Positions 37,728 to 46,612 of a stretch of DNA of 64,000 bases are shown in pieces. Position 1 is the first letter of the stretch. Every line of letters begins with the position of its first letter. The stretch comes from Oceanospirillum sediminis (lineage in GTDB: Bacteria; Pseudomonadota; Gammaproteobacteria; Pseudomonadales; Halomonadaceae). The notes beneath the pieces were generated by a model. The model ran no database searches. It was not told where the DNA came from and worked only from the letters and a program-made list of their open reading frames with translations. The stretch lies in contig NZ_JACJFM010000012.1 of the NCBI RefSeq assembly GCF_014164585.1, positions 1 through 64,000 on the forward strand, given 5' to 3'. The position numbers and the translations under genes are program-made.

Positions 37728-38600
37728 TCAAAAGGCAGCCAGTATTCTGCGCCAGCGCGCCGGAGTCAGACCATAGGCCCGTTTAAAATGATGGCTCATA
37801 TGGCTCTGATCGGTAAAACCGGCTGCGTATGCTGCGTCGCTCAATGAAGCGCCGGCCTGTATCTCAGACCTGGCATTACCCAGTCGTCGCATGGTCTGAT
37901 AACGATACGGGCTGGTGCCGAATAAGATCCTGAAATCCCGTGACAGATTCCAGCGATCCTGATCACAGATCGCTTCCAATTCATCCAGAGTGATCATCTG
38001 TCTGGCGCAGCTGTGGATATATTCTCTGGCTATTCGAGCCGCCTTCAGGTTTATCACTCTGGTTTTGTTTGTGTTATCAGGACGTTGTGAGTCGGAGACG
38101 CGGATCAGCGCCTGGGTCAGATCAAATAAGGCATCATCTTCCTGAAGTGGGTCGTGAGGTGTTTCTACATTGCCCAGCAGCTCTGAAATGGCCCTTTGTA
38201 ATACCAGATCATCTGAAATGCCGTGGGGCATAAAAGGCAGGTCGGTGTTGCCTGCCTGGTTGTTACAGGCTGACAGAATATTACGGATTCTGGCCGGATC
38301 AATATAAGCGATGCGATAGTGAAAGCCCTGTGGGGTTCCTGCTTCTCCATCATGTTCTTCATCGGGAAAAATCACGATGCTGCTACCGGGCAGACTGTGA
38401 CGCATCTGCCCACGATAATGAAAGTTATGGATACCCGCTAATGTCATACCGATGGCATAAGTATCATGGCGATGGGGGGAGTAGCCCTGACCATTGAAAA
38501 AGGCTTCGATACGCTCCAGACCGGAGGGTGATGTGCTTTGTCTGATCCAGTCTTTCTGAACCCCGCTCATACTGAACTTCCGTATCTGGTCATAAGCCAC
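37728..38600 (-). CDS. AraC-family regulator (cupin type) of azlCD
   Basis: 290 aa. The N-terminal AraC_binding cupin barrel (YSPHRHDTYAIGMTLAGIHNFHYRG, SSIVIFPDEEHDGEAG) is followed by two HTH motifs (ITLDELEAICDQDRWNLSRDFRILFG and SLSDAAYAAGFTDQSHMSHHFKRAYGLTPARW). It is downstream of azlC and azlD on the same strand (40-base gap), a common pairing in which the AraC protein controls the amino-acid exporter genes. Its stop abuts the convergent zinc-ribbon gene. Confidence 0.88.
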   Translation of the reverse strand: MAYDQIRKFSMSGVQKDWIRQSTSPSGLERIEAFFNGQGYSPHRHDTYAIGMTLAGIHNFHYRGQMRHSLPGSSIVIFPDEEHDGEAGTPQGFHYRIAYIDPARIRNILSACNNQAGNTDLPFMPHGISDDLVLQRAISELLGNVETPHDPLQEDDALFDLTQALIRVSDSQRPDNTNKTRVINLKAARIAREYIHSCARQMITLDELEAICDQDRWNLSRDFRILFGTSPYRYQTMRRLGNARSEIQAGASLSDAAYAAGFTDQSHMSHHFKRAYGLTPARWRRILAAF

Positions 38601-38640
38601 CTTTAATATCTCGTGTCGCTACCGTGTCTCAGCTACCAGA

Positions 38641-39069
38641 TCAACCTGTCAGCATCGGGTTGTTTCTGAGCAGAAAATAGATACCTGTACCTGCCAGAGT
38701 TGCGGGTATCAGGCTGAGCCGTTCTGATAGCGCCATTAGCCCTATAGCCGTCAGAGAGATAACGGCAGGCCAGGGTGCCTTACTGATCTCACTCCAGGCA
38801 ATATAAACCGAAAAGTTAATAAATACAGCAACAGGCAGTATCTCCGTCAGATAATTTCTGACCCGGTTACCGGCCAGGGGCAGACTTCCGGATAATTTCT
38901 GCTGAATGACGTTTTGCCTTGCCGCTATCTGAGCGGTTGTTATCGGAGTATCTGGCTTGGTGAGTTTTGCTGGTGTTCTGAATAAGTGAACCAGAAAGAC
39001 CGGTAATACCCGAACAATCAGGCTGGTCAGAAACAGCGCTATAATAGCCTGTGTCGCAGAGTCATTCAT
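38641..39069 (-). CDS. azlD: Branched-chain amino acid exporter small subunit AzlD
   Basis: 142 aa from the ATG at 39069, with AGGAG 7 bases upstream and an ATGA overlap with the azlC stop; the frame is open further upstream but inside azlC. Four hydrophobic segments (IIALFLTSLIVRVLPVFLVHLF, YLTEILPVAVFINFSVYIAW and others) match AzlD. It forms the export complex with AzlC in the inner membrane. The hydrophilic loop between the first two segments is long (about 45 residues). Confidence 0.88.
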   Translation of the reverse strand: MNDSATQAIIALFLTSLIVRVLPVFLVHLFRTPAKLTKPDTPITTAQIAARQNVIQQKLSGSLPLAGNRVRNYLTEILPVAVFINFSVYIAWSEISKAPWPAVISLTAIGLMALSERLSLIPATLAGTGIYFLLRNNPMLTG

Positions 39070-39929
39070 GCTGTTCTCCTTAACCTGAATACCGATACGA
39101 TAGCGATGGCAGGTAGCCAGAAATATTCGCTCCCTAATACCAGAATACAGACTCCGGATATCAGTATCCCTGCGATTAAACGTATCAGGTTGCATGACGA
39201 TGATTGCTCAGAAGGTTTAACCTTCCGGGGTGTTCGCTCATCATGGGCATCAGACATTTTGAATTGACTTTGAAGGCGTACTTTCAGCTGATTGACAGAT
39301 AAAAAAAACAATACGGCACTGGCCGGATAACCCGGATTAATCTCTTCTGCCAGCCACTCAGAAGGTATATAAGGTGCCAGCCATACTCCAATAACAGCAG
39401 ATAATATCCAGCAGATGAAAAGGATGCTGCGAATCAGCAGAGTGGTTGTGGCAGAGGTCTGTTCTGTTTCCAGCGCATATGCTTCATCTCCCAGCATATG
39501 AGCGGCCAGTGCTTTTTTAACTGGTGCTCCGGGTAAGCGCGAGGCTGAAACCAGTGCAATGGCTAAGTAACGGCTGTTAATGGAAACCGCCAACAGCAAC
39601 AATGTTAGTAAGCCGGTGCCGGATTCGGTTAAAGGCAGCAGAGCGAATTGTCCACTGCCGGTAAACCCCAGGCTGCTGATCAGGAATACTTCAGTAACAG
39701 ACCAGTCAGCCTGACTGGCCAGAACGCCAAATAACAGACTGACCGGGATAATGGCCCCTGCAGTGGGCAGTACCTGAAGGGATGTTTTCCAGAACCGTGT
39801 TTTCCAAAACAAAGTTTTTTGCACAGGCTGAGACGCTATCGCTATATATTTTTTATCCTGGTGCCCAGTGCTTTTCTGTTCACTGATTGGCGTATTTATC
39901 GGTTGTGATACGGCAGTCTGATTTTTCAT
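39066..39929 (-). CDS. azlC: AzlC family amino acid exporter subunit
   Basis: 287 aa. A charged N-terminal ~45 residues precede the AzlC core (LPTAGAIIPVSLLFGVLASQADWSVTEVFLISSLGFTGSGQFALLPL, AVSINSRYLAIALVSASRLPG). The true start may be internal, because the leader shows no homology. AzlC-AzlD pairs export branched-chain amino acids or analogues. The C-terminal cytoplasmic loop between the last two segments is about 35 residues and polar. Confidence 0.88.
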   Translation of the reverse strand: MKNQTAVSQPINTPISEQKSTGHQDKKYIAIASQPVQKTLFWKTRFWKTSLQVLPTAGAIIPVSLLFGVLASQADWSVTEVFLISSLGFTGSGQFALLPLTESGTGLLTLLLLAVSINSRYLAIALVSASRLPGAPVKKALAAHMLGDEAYALETEQTSATTTLLIRSILFICWILSAVIGVWLAPYIPSEWLAEEINPGYPASAVLFFLSVNQLKVRLQSQFKMSDAHDERTPRKVKPSEQSSSCNLIRLIAGILISGVCILVLGSEYFWLPAIAIVSVFRLRRTA

Positions 39930-40202
39930 GGTATCTGCTTTTAAAACTCATAATTCTGATCGTTTATACAGACGGTTAAGTGTCATAAGCAGATTATTCT
40001 GTGACTGTTGCTGATTGCTGTCTTGTACGATTGTGATTAAGGCTGGCCTTTGCTTTTTCACGCCCCTGAATGCCTGGACTATGGCGGTCTGGTTTTACTG
40101 CTTCAGCCCTCAGGTTCTTTTGGAAATGTCATGATTTATTCATCTGTTGTGATTAAAGTTTCTGGTATATACCAATTTAAATGTTTTTGTTCAGGGGGAA
40201 AT

Positions 40203-40748
40203 ATGCAGGATATCATCCGGCAAATTGAGCAGATCTACGCGGATATGGGGCATAACCAGTACGGTGAAGGCATTTCTCAAACAGAGCATGGCGTACAGTG
40301 CGCCCGATTGGCGAAAGATTCTGGTGAGAGCAGTGAAATGGTTGTAGCAGCATTGTTGCATGATATCGGGCATCTGATAGAAGAGATCAGCCCGGAACAT
40401 GGTAACTTTAAACACGATCACTCTGGTGCTGACTTTCTATCGCCTTATTTTCCTGCTGCGGTAACAGAGCCAATCCGTTTGCATGCTCAGGCTAAGCGTT
40501 ATTTATGTACCGTAGAAAGCGGTTATTTTGAAACGCTGTCGGAGGCTTCGGTTTATTCATTAAAGCATCAGGGCGGATTAATGACTGAGCAGGAAGTGAC
40601 CGATTTTCGCGCTCAGCCTTTCTATCAGGCAGCAGTATTACTGCGTCGCTGGGATGATGAGGGTAAAGATACCGAGCTGTCAGCCACGCCTTTTACTGAA
40701 TTTCTGCCTGATCTGGAAACAGCCCTGGTGCAGTTACCCTCGACTTAA
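40203..40748 (+). CDS. PhnZ-like HD-domain oxygenase/phosphohydrolase
   Basis: 181 aa from the ATG at 40203 (GGGGGA just upstream); a longer frame back to 40050 has no support. The HDIG-type domain shows YGEGISQTEHGVQCARLAKDSG, ALLHDIGHLIEE and later His residues (LHAQAKRYL), i.e. the HD metal ligands. The N-terminal Tyr-x-x-Glu/His segment before the HD motif is characteristic of the phosphonate-degradation-associated HD family that contains PhnZ, a mixed-valence di-iron oxygenase. No phosphonate genes are in the window, so substrate is uncertain. Confidence 0.78.
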   Translation: MQDIIRQIEQIYADMGHNQYGEGISQTEHGVQCARLAKDSGESSEMVVAALLHDIGHLIEEISPEHGNFKHDHSGADFLSPYFPAAVTEPIRLHAQAKRYLCTVESGYFETLSEASVYSLKHQGGLMTEQEVTDFRAQPFYQAAVLLRRWDDEGKDTELSATPFTEFLPDLETALVQLPST

Positions 40749-40797
40749 AATTGAAGGGAAGGCCCTTTTATAACGGAGTTAAGACAGGCAGAGACGA

Positions 40798-40822
40798 AAT
40801 CCCCCGCGCAAGGCGGGGGATT
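40798..40822. terminator. GC-rich hairpin between convergent genes
   Basis: aatcccccgc (40798-40807) and gcgggggatt (40813-40822) form a perfect 10-bp stem with a 5-base loop between the PhnZ-like and AGCS genes. The T run is short on either side, but the position between converging genes favours a terminator. Confidence 0.6.
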
Positions 40823-40856
40823 CGGGCAGAGGGGAGTAACGAAACAGTGTTACTCT

Positions 40857-42233
40857 CTATTCTGAGGCCGCCTGACCTTCTGCTTTCTGACGAGCGAAGT
40901 ATTCGCGAGTCAGACCGAAGACCACAGGACTCAGCATAGCAATGGCAATCAGGTTAGGGAGTGCCATCATAGCGTTCAGTGTATCAGCGACAAGCCATAC
41001 AAAGTCCAGACTCAGAGTTGCACCGACAGGTACAGCCAGAATCCACAGCAGACGGTATGGTTTGATTGCTTTTACGCCAAACAGGAACTCGACACATTTC
41101 TCGCCGTAGAACGACCAGCCGATGATGGTGGTAAAGGCAAAGATAGCCAGAGAGATCGCTACCAGGTAGTTACCCAGGCCAGGCAAAGCATCCGCAAAGG
41201 CAGCGGATGTCAGTGCTGCACCGGACTCACCAGATGTCCACGCACCAGACGTTACAATGACCAGACCAGTAATCGTACAAACGATGATGGTATCCAGGAA
41301 AGTACCCAGCATGGCTATCAGACCCTGACGAACCGGATCTTTAGTCTGTGCCGCCGCGTGAGCGATAGGTGCAGAACCCAGACCGGCTTCGTTAGAGAAT
41401 ACACCCCGTGCTACACCAAAGCGGATCGCCGCCCATACCGCTGCACCTGCAAAACCACCTTCAGCCGCATGACCGGTGAAAGCACTTTCAAAAATCAGAG
41501 CAAAGGCCGGAGCAATCTGATCGGCATTGATAGACAGTACAACCAGACCAGCCAGGATATAAGCAACAGCCATCAGAGGTACCAGAGCACCGGCTACAGA
41601 GCCAATACGCTTAATACCACCGATCAGTACAGCCCCTACCAGCACCATAGAGATAACACCAGTAGCAATGGTCGGAATACCGAAGTTTGTCTCAATCACC
41701 TGAGCAATAGAGTTAGACTGAACTGTGTTACCAATACCGAAACCAGCGACAGCACCGAAGATAGCAAACGCTGTACCCAGCCATGCCCACTTCTGGCCTA
41801 AGCCGTTTTTGATGTAGTACATAGGACCACCAACGTGGTTACCTTCTTCGTCTACTTCACGGTATTTAACAGCCAGAACAGCTTCGGAGAATTTGGTTGC
41901 CATACCAACCAGAGCGGTCAGCCACATCCAGAACAGAGCACCAGGACCACCCAGGAATACCGCAGTCGCCACACCGGCAATATTACCGGTACCGACGGTT
42001 GCAGACATCGCTGTCATCAAGGCCTGATAAGGCGGGATTTCACCCTCATTCTCTTCACCTTCTTTAGCCTTAGTGCCTTTAAACAGCAGGCTGAAGCCGG
42101 TTCCGAGTTTAAGGATTGGCATCAATTTCAGGCCCAGGCTCATAAAGAAGCCAACGCCCAGAATCAGGATGAGCATAGGCGCACCCCAGACGATACCATT
42201 GATCGTGCCGATAATGGAACTTATAGATTCCAT
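40857..42233 (-). CDS. AGCS family sodium:amino acid symporter
   Basis: 458 aa, about 11 hydrophobic segments, with the AGCS-family ATVGTGNIAGVATAVFLGGPGALFWMW and GVARGVFSNEAGLGSAPIAHAAA signatures. AGCS members import alanine or glycine with Na+, and some carry D-amino acids. It is downstream of the D-serine dehydratase gene on the same strand (128-base gap with two short hairpins), so it may supply D-serine, replacing the DsdX permease of enterics. That role is an inference. Confidence 0.88.
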   Translation of the reverse strand: MESISSIIGTINGIVWGAPMLILILGVGFFMSLGLKLMPILKLGTGFSLLFKGTKAKEGEENEGEIPPYQALMTAMSATVGTGNIAGVATAVFLGGPGALFWMWLTALVGMATKFSEAVLAVKYREVDEEGNHVGGPMYYIKNGLGQKWAWLGTAFAIFGAVAGFGIGNTVQSNSIAQVIETNFGIPTIATGVISMVLVGAVLIGGIKRIGSVAGALVPLMAVAYILAGLVVLSINADQIAPAFALIFESAFTGHAAEGGFAGAAVWAAIRFGVARGVFSNEAGLGSAPIAHAAAQTKDPVRQGLIAMLGTFLDTIIVCTITGLVIVTSGAWTSGESGAALTSAAFADALPGLGNYLVAISLAIFAFTTIIGWSFYGEKCVEFLFGVKAIKPYRLLWILAVPVGATLSLDFVWLVADTLNAMMALPNLIAIAMLSPVVFGLTREYFARQKAEGQAASE

Positions 42234-42361
42234 GAAAATACCTCTTTTTATTTTTATAGGGGCTTTTGTATAAGCACTGCAAGCTCCGAGGTGGCTTGCA
42301 GAGACAGGAAACTGTCTTTCTTATTTGTTAACAGGTTTCCTATAATAAACAATATACCTTA

Positions 42362-43687
42362 TTAGGATATTTTTGAACCGAATTTTTCAGTTGCTTTCAA
42401 TAAAAATGTCCGATACTCGCTTTCCGGCACAAAAGACCCTCCGGTTGTCCAGACCAGATGGGTGCTTGTGGCCAGGCTCTTTTCTGACATATGGCGGTTC
42501 AGCCAGACTTGCGCTTCGTGACTGGTGAGCATAGATGGACCTGAGCAACCTATGGTGGCAGATGGTTCGGTTTCCAGCCCTTCCAGTTGTTTCAGCCGCA
42601 GTAAATGCTGATACAGAGTATCGTCCTCACAGGTATATACCCCGGACAGCTCATCCCGGATAGCATCACAGACCCATTGCGAGGCCTGACCAACGGCCAG
42701 GCCATCAGCCTCAGTATTAATGGTCAGGTCAAAATCATACACATCTACCGGCTCACTACCGGCTGGTCCTGCCATACCCAGCAGCATGCAGGGAGCCTGA
42801 ACCGGTTCGGCAAAAAAGCAGTGCACATGGGGGCCGAACAGGGCTTTCAGTCCAAAGGTGATGCCCCCTGGCGCTCCGCCCACACCGGCAGGCAGGTAAA
42901 CAAACAGCGGATGATCTGCATCAACAGGAATATTCTGCTCTTCCAATTGCCGCTTAAGACGCAGCGCTGCCACGGCATAACCCATAAACAATCGAGGGGA
43001 GTTTTCATCATCCACAAAGTAGCTTTTTGGGTTTGCATCCGCCTGAGCACGGCCTGCCGCCACCGCGGCACCGTAGTCTGCTTTATGCTCAACCACCTGA
43101 ACCCCGCGTTTGCGCAGACGTTCTTTTTTCCACTCTTTGGCATCAACCGACATATGCACTGTGGCCTTAAAGCCCAATGCAGCACCAATAATACCGATGC
43201 TCAATCCCAGGTTGCCGGTACTGCCAACTGCAATTTCATACTGGTTGAATAAGAATTTGGCATCAGGAAACAAAAGTTTCCTATAGTCATCATTTGTATC
43301 TTTTATCAGGTCATGTTCCAGCGCTAATTGCTCGGCGAAACACAGCACTTCATGAATACCGCCTCTGGCTTTAATGGACCCGGCGACGGGCAAAGTATGA
43401 TCTGCTTTGATCAGAGTCCGTACTCCAAACGGTGAAATTGCCTGATGCAGCTGATCGGCCTGAAGCAGTGGTGATTCGATGATGCCATCACTGGCTTCCA
43501 GTTCAGGAAATAGCTGTTGCAGTAAGGGAGCAAAACGAAGCAATCGGGCTTCTGCGTCATATATTTCAGCTGTATCCGGTTTATCCGGTGCAGCGGCCGG
43601 GTTCTGATATTCAGGGTTTAGCCAGAGTAAGGGCTTGGCAGAACGAATCTGCTGTTGCTGTGATGGCGAGATATTTAACATTTTCAT
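42362..43687 (-). CDS. dsdA: D-serine ammonia-lyase (D-serine dehydratase)
   Basis: 441 aa, the size of E. coli DsdA (442). The PLP-binding lysine is Lys106 in VAGSIKARGGIHEVL. The glycine-rich VGSTGNLGLSIGI loop and the C-terminal TTGGSFVPESEY are conserved. It converts D-serine to pyruvate and ammonia. It is divergent from a DsdC-like LysR regulator, the same regulator-enzyme arrangement as in enterics. Confidence 0.93.
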   Translation of the reverse strand: MKMLNISPSQQQQIRSAKPLLWLNPEYQNPAAAPDKPDTAEIYDAEARLLRFAPLLQQLFPELEASDGIIESPLLQADQLHQAISPFGVRTLIKADHTLPVAGSIKARGGIHEVLCFAEQLALEHDLIKDTNDDYRKLLFPDAKFLFNQYEIAVGSTGNLGLSIGIIGAALGFKATVHMSVDAKEWKKERLRKRGVQVVEHKADYGAAVAAGRAQADANPKSYFVDDENSPRLFMGYAVAALRLKRQLEEQNIPVDADHPLFVYLPAGVGGAPGGITFGLKALFGPHVHCFFAEPVQAPCMLLGMAGPAGSEPVDVYDFDLTINTEADGLAVGQASQWVCDAIRDELSGVYTCEDDTLYQHLLRLKQLEGLETEPSATIGCSGPSMLTSHEAQVWLNRHMSEKSLATSTHLVWTTGGSFVPESEYRTFLLKATEKFGSKIS

Positions 43688-43787
43688 AACATTTGCCCTT
43701 TATCCGTTTTAATCCTGGCCTGATAAGCCTAATCTGAGTAAAAGTCTGACTGGCATACCCCTGAATCTCAAACGATAGTTTTTAAAA

Positions 43788-43812
43788 CAGGCTTTAGTTT
43801 TTCTAAAGCCTG
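43788..43812. promoter_or_regulatory. Inverted repeat in the dsdA-dsdC control region
   Basis: caggctttag (43788-43797) and ctaaagcctg (43803-43812) form a perfect 10-bp inverted repeat around ttttt. It lies 40 bases upstream of the dsdC-like start. It could be the regulator's operator or a leader hairpin. Confidence 0.5.
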
Positions 43813-43852
43813 AATCGATTCTGAATCCTGAAGAGACTGTGAAGTACAAACC

Positions 43853-44782
43853 ATGATGTTAAAAGCCAGAACTCTGACTGCCTTGAGAACTTTTGAAGCC
43901 GTTGGCAGACGGATGAGCTTTTCTGCCGCAGCCTGTGAACTCTGTGTTACTACCGGAGCGGTCAGCCAGCAGGTCCGTAAACTGGAAGAGGAGCTGGGTA
44001 AGCCACTGTTTATTCGTCGGGCTCGTTCTCTGGAGCTGACCCCTGAAGGTGACAATTTACTGCAGATCACCCGGCAGTCGCTGAGAACTTTGTCTCAGGC
44101 GGTGGCAGAGATACAGCAGAATGCCGGGGATAGCATTATTACCCTGACAGTGATTCCTTCGCTGGCATTTCATTGGCTGATTCCCCGGCTGGCGGATTTT
44201 CATCGGCGCTATCCGGGCATCAGAGTGGAAGTGAAAGCGGTGCCCGATGTGATTGATTCCGCCAGTGAAGATTCTGTACTGGTGATTGATTACAGCCCGG
44301 AGGCGGACATTCCGGGCTGGTCATCCCGGTTATTAATGAAGGAATATCTTTTACCTGTAATCGCTCCTGATTATCTGGCAGGTCGTGACTGGAGTTTGCC
44401 AGATAGCTGGCAGCAAGTGGCGCTGTTACATGATACCCAGGCCTGGCCGGATGCGGGACGGCATGCAGAGTGGGCTTACTGGTTACAGCATATCAGGCAG
44501 TCTCAATCTACAGAGCTGGTACATATTCCGGCTATTGATGAGAAGGTGCAGCACTATTACTTTAACCGGGTGGATATGGCCGTTGAAGCCGCAGCTGCCG
44601 GTCTTGGAGTAGCCATGGCCAGAAAAGCGGTATTAACGGATCTGCTGGACAAAGGCCGTTTACAGGCCCCTTTTCCAGCAGTTCCTTCACCTGCCCGTTA
44701 TTACCTGAGGCAAAGAGCACAATGCTTTGAAGATAAAACCGCCAGTTTACTGATTGACTGGCTGTCCGGGCAGGTACTGTAA
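43853..44782 (+). CDS. dsdC: DsdC/GcvA-like LysR regulator
   Basis: 309 aa. N-terminal HTH TALRTFEAVGRRMSFSAAACELCVTTGAVSQQVRKLEEELGKPLFIRRARS is of the DsdC/GcvA type, followed by a LysR effector domain (LTVIPSLAFHWLIPRLADFHRRYPGIRVEV). It diverges from dsdA, so it is expected to activate dsdA and the AGCS symporter in response to D-serine. A second ATG lies 3 bases later and either could start. The gene symbol rests on context. Confidence 0.8.
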   Translation: MMLKARTLTALRTFEAVGRRMSFSAAACELCVTTGAVSQQVRKLEEELGKPLFIRRARSLELTPEGDNLLQITRQSLRTLSQAVAEIQQNAGDSIITLTVIPSLAFHWLIPRLADFHRRYPGIRVEVKAVPDVIDSASEDSVLVIDYSPEADIPGWSSRLLMKEYLLPVIAPDYLAGRDWSLPDSWQQVALLHDTQAWPDAGRHAEWAYWLQHIRQSQSTELVHIPAIDEKVQHYYFNRVDMAVEAAAAGLGVAMARKAVLTDLLDKGRLQAPFPAVPSPARYYLRQRAQCFEDKTASLLIDWLSGQVL

Positions 44783-44817
44783 GCAGAGATACCCGGCTTA
44801 CAAAGGATGTTGCTCTG

Positions 44818-45690
44818 TCAGCCCCGTAGTACCGGATTGGTCAGGCAGGTCGGCCCGCCTTCACAGGCCATGCACAGAGCATCGCCTTCAAATACGCTGA
44901 CATTGATACCATGTTCTTCCATCACGGCTTTGGTTTTCGGAAAGCCGTCGATCATCACACAGTTGCCTGGCGACAGTGGCAGCACATTCAGATTCAGACC
45001 GAAAGAGGCTTCAAACTCATCGGCCGGAGCCTGAATTAACTCAATGCCACGTTCTTTCATCAGGGTCCATAACGGAGCCGGAATCAGCGGCGGATGCACC
45101 AGGTAACGGGTTTCTGTCAGCGGACTGATCACCGACATCAGGTGCAGACAGGCTTCTTCACCAGACCAGACTGGCAGGTCGAATGAGAGCACCTTGATGC
45201 CATGAGGGTTCAGCATCTCATTCAGCTGACGTACACCTTCCCGGTTAGAGCGGAAACCTAAACCAACAATCAGGGTGTTCTCATCCAGCCAGATGGTGTC
45301 ACCGCCTTCAACCAGAGCATCACCGGTCAGAGCGCCTAATACCGGAATGCCGTTCACTTCGTAAGTCCTGCCATGCAGCTCAGGCTCAGCAGAACGCAGC
45401 GCTTTGCCCATACGCAGCAGCACTGCACCGGCTTTGGTAATCAGGGAGGCATCACGGGTGAACATCGCATCAGACAGACCGTCATTGTTGTCATCCATCC
45501 AGATGATTTCAGCGCCGGTTTCCTGAATCAGTCCAACCAGTCCCTCATATTGGGATATCGCTTTTTCCGCATCAAACAGATGATTGTAATGCCATTGCTG
45601 AGGGTCAGCATTACGCAGACTATCAGCAGGTCGGCGCATCAGAACGCGCGTCATTTTTTCTGCCATTAGCTGGCAACCATAGTCGATCAT
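44818..45690 (-). CDS. DDAH/arginine-deiminase-fold amidinohydrolase
   Basis: 290 aa of the guanidine-modifying pentein fold: MDDNNDGLSDAMFTRDASLI (the N-terminal substrate Asp loop), LVEGGDTIWLDENTLIVGLGFRSN, the His of LHLMSVISPL and the C-terminal catalytic Cys in GGPTCLTNPVLRG. This set matches dimethylarginine dimethylaminohydrolase and related enzymes. It diverges from a polar amino-acid ABC transporter, which suggests import and breakdown of an arginine-like or methylarginine compound. The real substrate is unproven. Confidence 0.82.
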   Translation of the reverse strand: MIDYGCQLMAEKMTRVLMRRPADSLRNADPQQWHYNHLFDAEKAISQYEGLVGLIQETGAEIIWMDDNNDGLSDAMFTRDASLITKAGAVLLRMGKALRSAEPELHGRTYEVNGIPVLGALTGDALVEGGDTIWLDENTLIVGLGFRSNREGVRQLNEMLNPHGIKVLSFDLPVWSGEEACLHLMSVISPLTETRYLVHPPLIPAPLWTLMKERGIELIQAPADEFEASFGLNLNVLPLSPGNCVMIDGFPKTKAVMEEHGINVSVFEGDALCMACEGGPTCLTNPVLRG

Positions 45691-45742
45691 GTTGTTTTTC
45701 TCCCAACCGCAGGGTGTGATTAAAAAAGCAATTGACTTTGAG

Positions 45743-45778
45743 TTTATACAAGTGCATAAATTTATACAATCGTATAAA
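45743..45778. promoter_or_regulatory. Tandem 18-bp palindromes, operator candidate
   Basis: TTTATACAAGTGCATAAA (45743-45760) is followed without gap by TTTATACAATCGTATAAA (45761-45778). The second is a near-perfect palindrome (TTTATAC/GTATAAA) and the first has one mismatch. They lie between the divergent amidinohydrolase and ABC genes, overlapping a possible -35 TTGACT (45732-45737). The TetR protein encoded at 49091 is the likeliest ligand, by inference. Confidence 0.7.
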
Positions 45779-45792
45779 AACAGGAAAAGGTT

Positions 45793-46593
45793 ATGCCAGC
45801 AACTGAGGTCACCGCTTCAACAACGCAAACACCAGTGATTGAAGTCCGGGGCCTGCGCAAATCTTTCAACGGTATAGAAGTATTGAAAGGCATTGATCTG
45901 ACGGCCCATAAAGGCGAGGTCATTGCTCTGATTGGTGGTAGTGGCTCAGGCAAATCCACCACGCTGCGCTGCCTGAATCTGCTGGAAGTGCCCCATGAGG
46001 TAACAAAGCTGGAATTGCTGGGCGAGCCGGTGGCATTAAACCCTGACCGTCATGGTCAGCTGTCAGTGGCGGATCGTCGCCATCTGCGCGGGCTACGCAG
46101 TCGGCTGGCGATGGTGTTTCAGAACTTTAACCTCTGGCCCCATATGACGCTGGAAGAGAATGTGATGGAGGTGCCGGTTCAGGTACTGGGGCAACCCCGT
46201 GCCGAGGCCCGTGATACTGCCCATCGACTGTTAGAGCGAGTGGGCCTGCTGGATAAGCGGGAAGCTTACCCGGACTGGTTATCTGGCGGGCAGCAACAGC
46301 GGGGAGCTATCGCCCGGGCGCTGGCCACAGAGCCGGAAGTGCTGCTATTTGATGAACCCACGTCGGCGCTGGACCCGGAACTGGTGGGTGAAGTGCTCAG
46401 CGTGATGAAAGGTCTGGCTGAAGAGGGCCGCACCATGATCATAGTGACCCACGAGATGCAGTTTGCTGCAGACGTTGCCGACCGGGTGATCTTTCTGGAT
46501 AACGGCGTTATTGCAGAGCAGGGCACTGCACAGCAGATCTTCCAGTCACCCAAAAACGAACGCCTGCAACAGTTTATTCGTGCGATTAACTGA
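45793..46593 (+). CDS. Polar amino acid ABC transporter ATPase (HisP/OccP-like)
   Basis: 266 aa. Walker [10 protein letters not shown] (residues 48-56), Q-loop [13 protein letters not shown], signature [15 protein letters not shown], Walker [12 protein letters not shown] and the H-loop IVTHEMQFA are all present. The sequence falls in the histidine/arginine/octopine-type import ATPases. AGGAAAAGG precedes the ATG. It heads an operon with a binding protein and two permeases. Confidence 0.93.
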   Translation: MPATEVTASTTQTPVIEVRGLRKSFNGIEVLKGIDLTAHKGEVIALIGGSGSGKSTTLRCLNLLEVPHEVTKLELLGEPVALNPDRHGQLSVADRRHLRGLRSRLAMVFQNFNLWPHMTLEENVMEVPVQVLGQPRAEARDTAHRLLERVGLLDKREAYPDWLSGGQQQRGAIARALATEPEVLLFDEPTSALDPELVGEVLSVMKGLAEEGRTMIIVTHEMQFAADVADRVIFLDNGVIAEQGTAQQIFQSPKNERLQQFIRAIN

Positions 46594-46612
46594 CTTACTC
46601 TGGAGACCCGAG

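Noticed and set aside
42276-42316. Possible glycine riboswitch in the AGCS leader
   Set aside because: Two short hairpins (tgcaagc/gcttgca and gacag/ctgtc) are present but none of the conserved glycine-aptamer sequence is seen.
46511-46612. Extended N-terminus of the binding protein overlapping the ATPase gene
   Set aside because: The signal peptide begins exactly at 46613 with a good ribosome-binding site.
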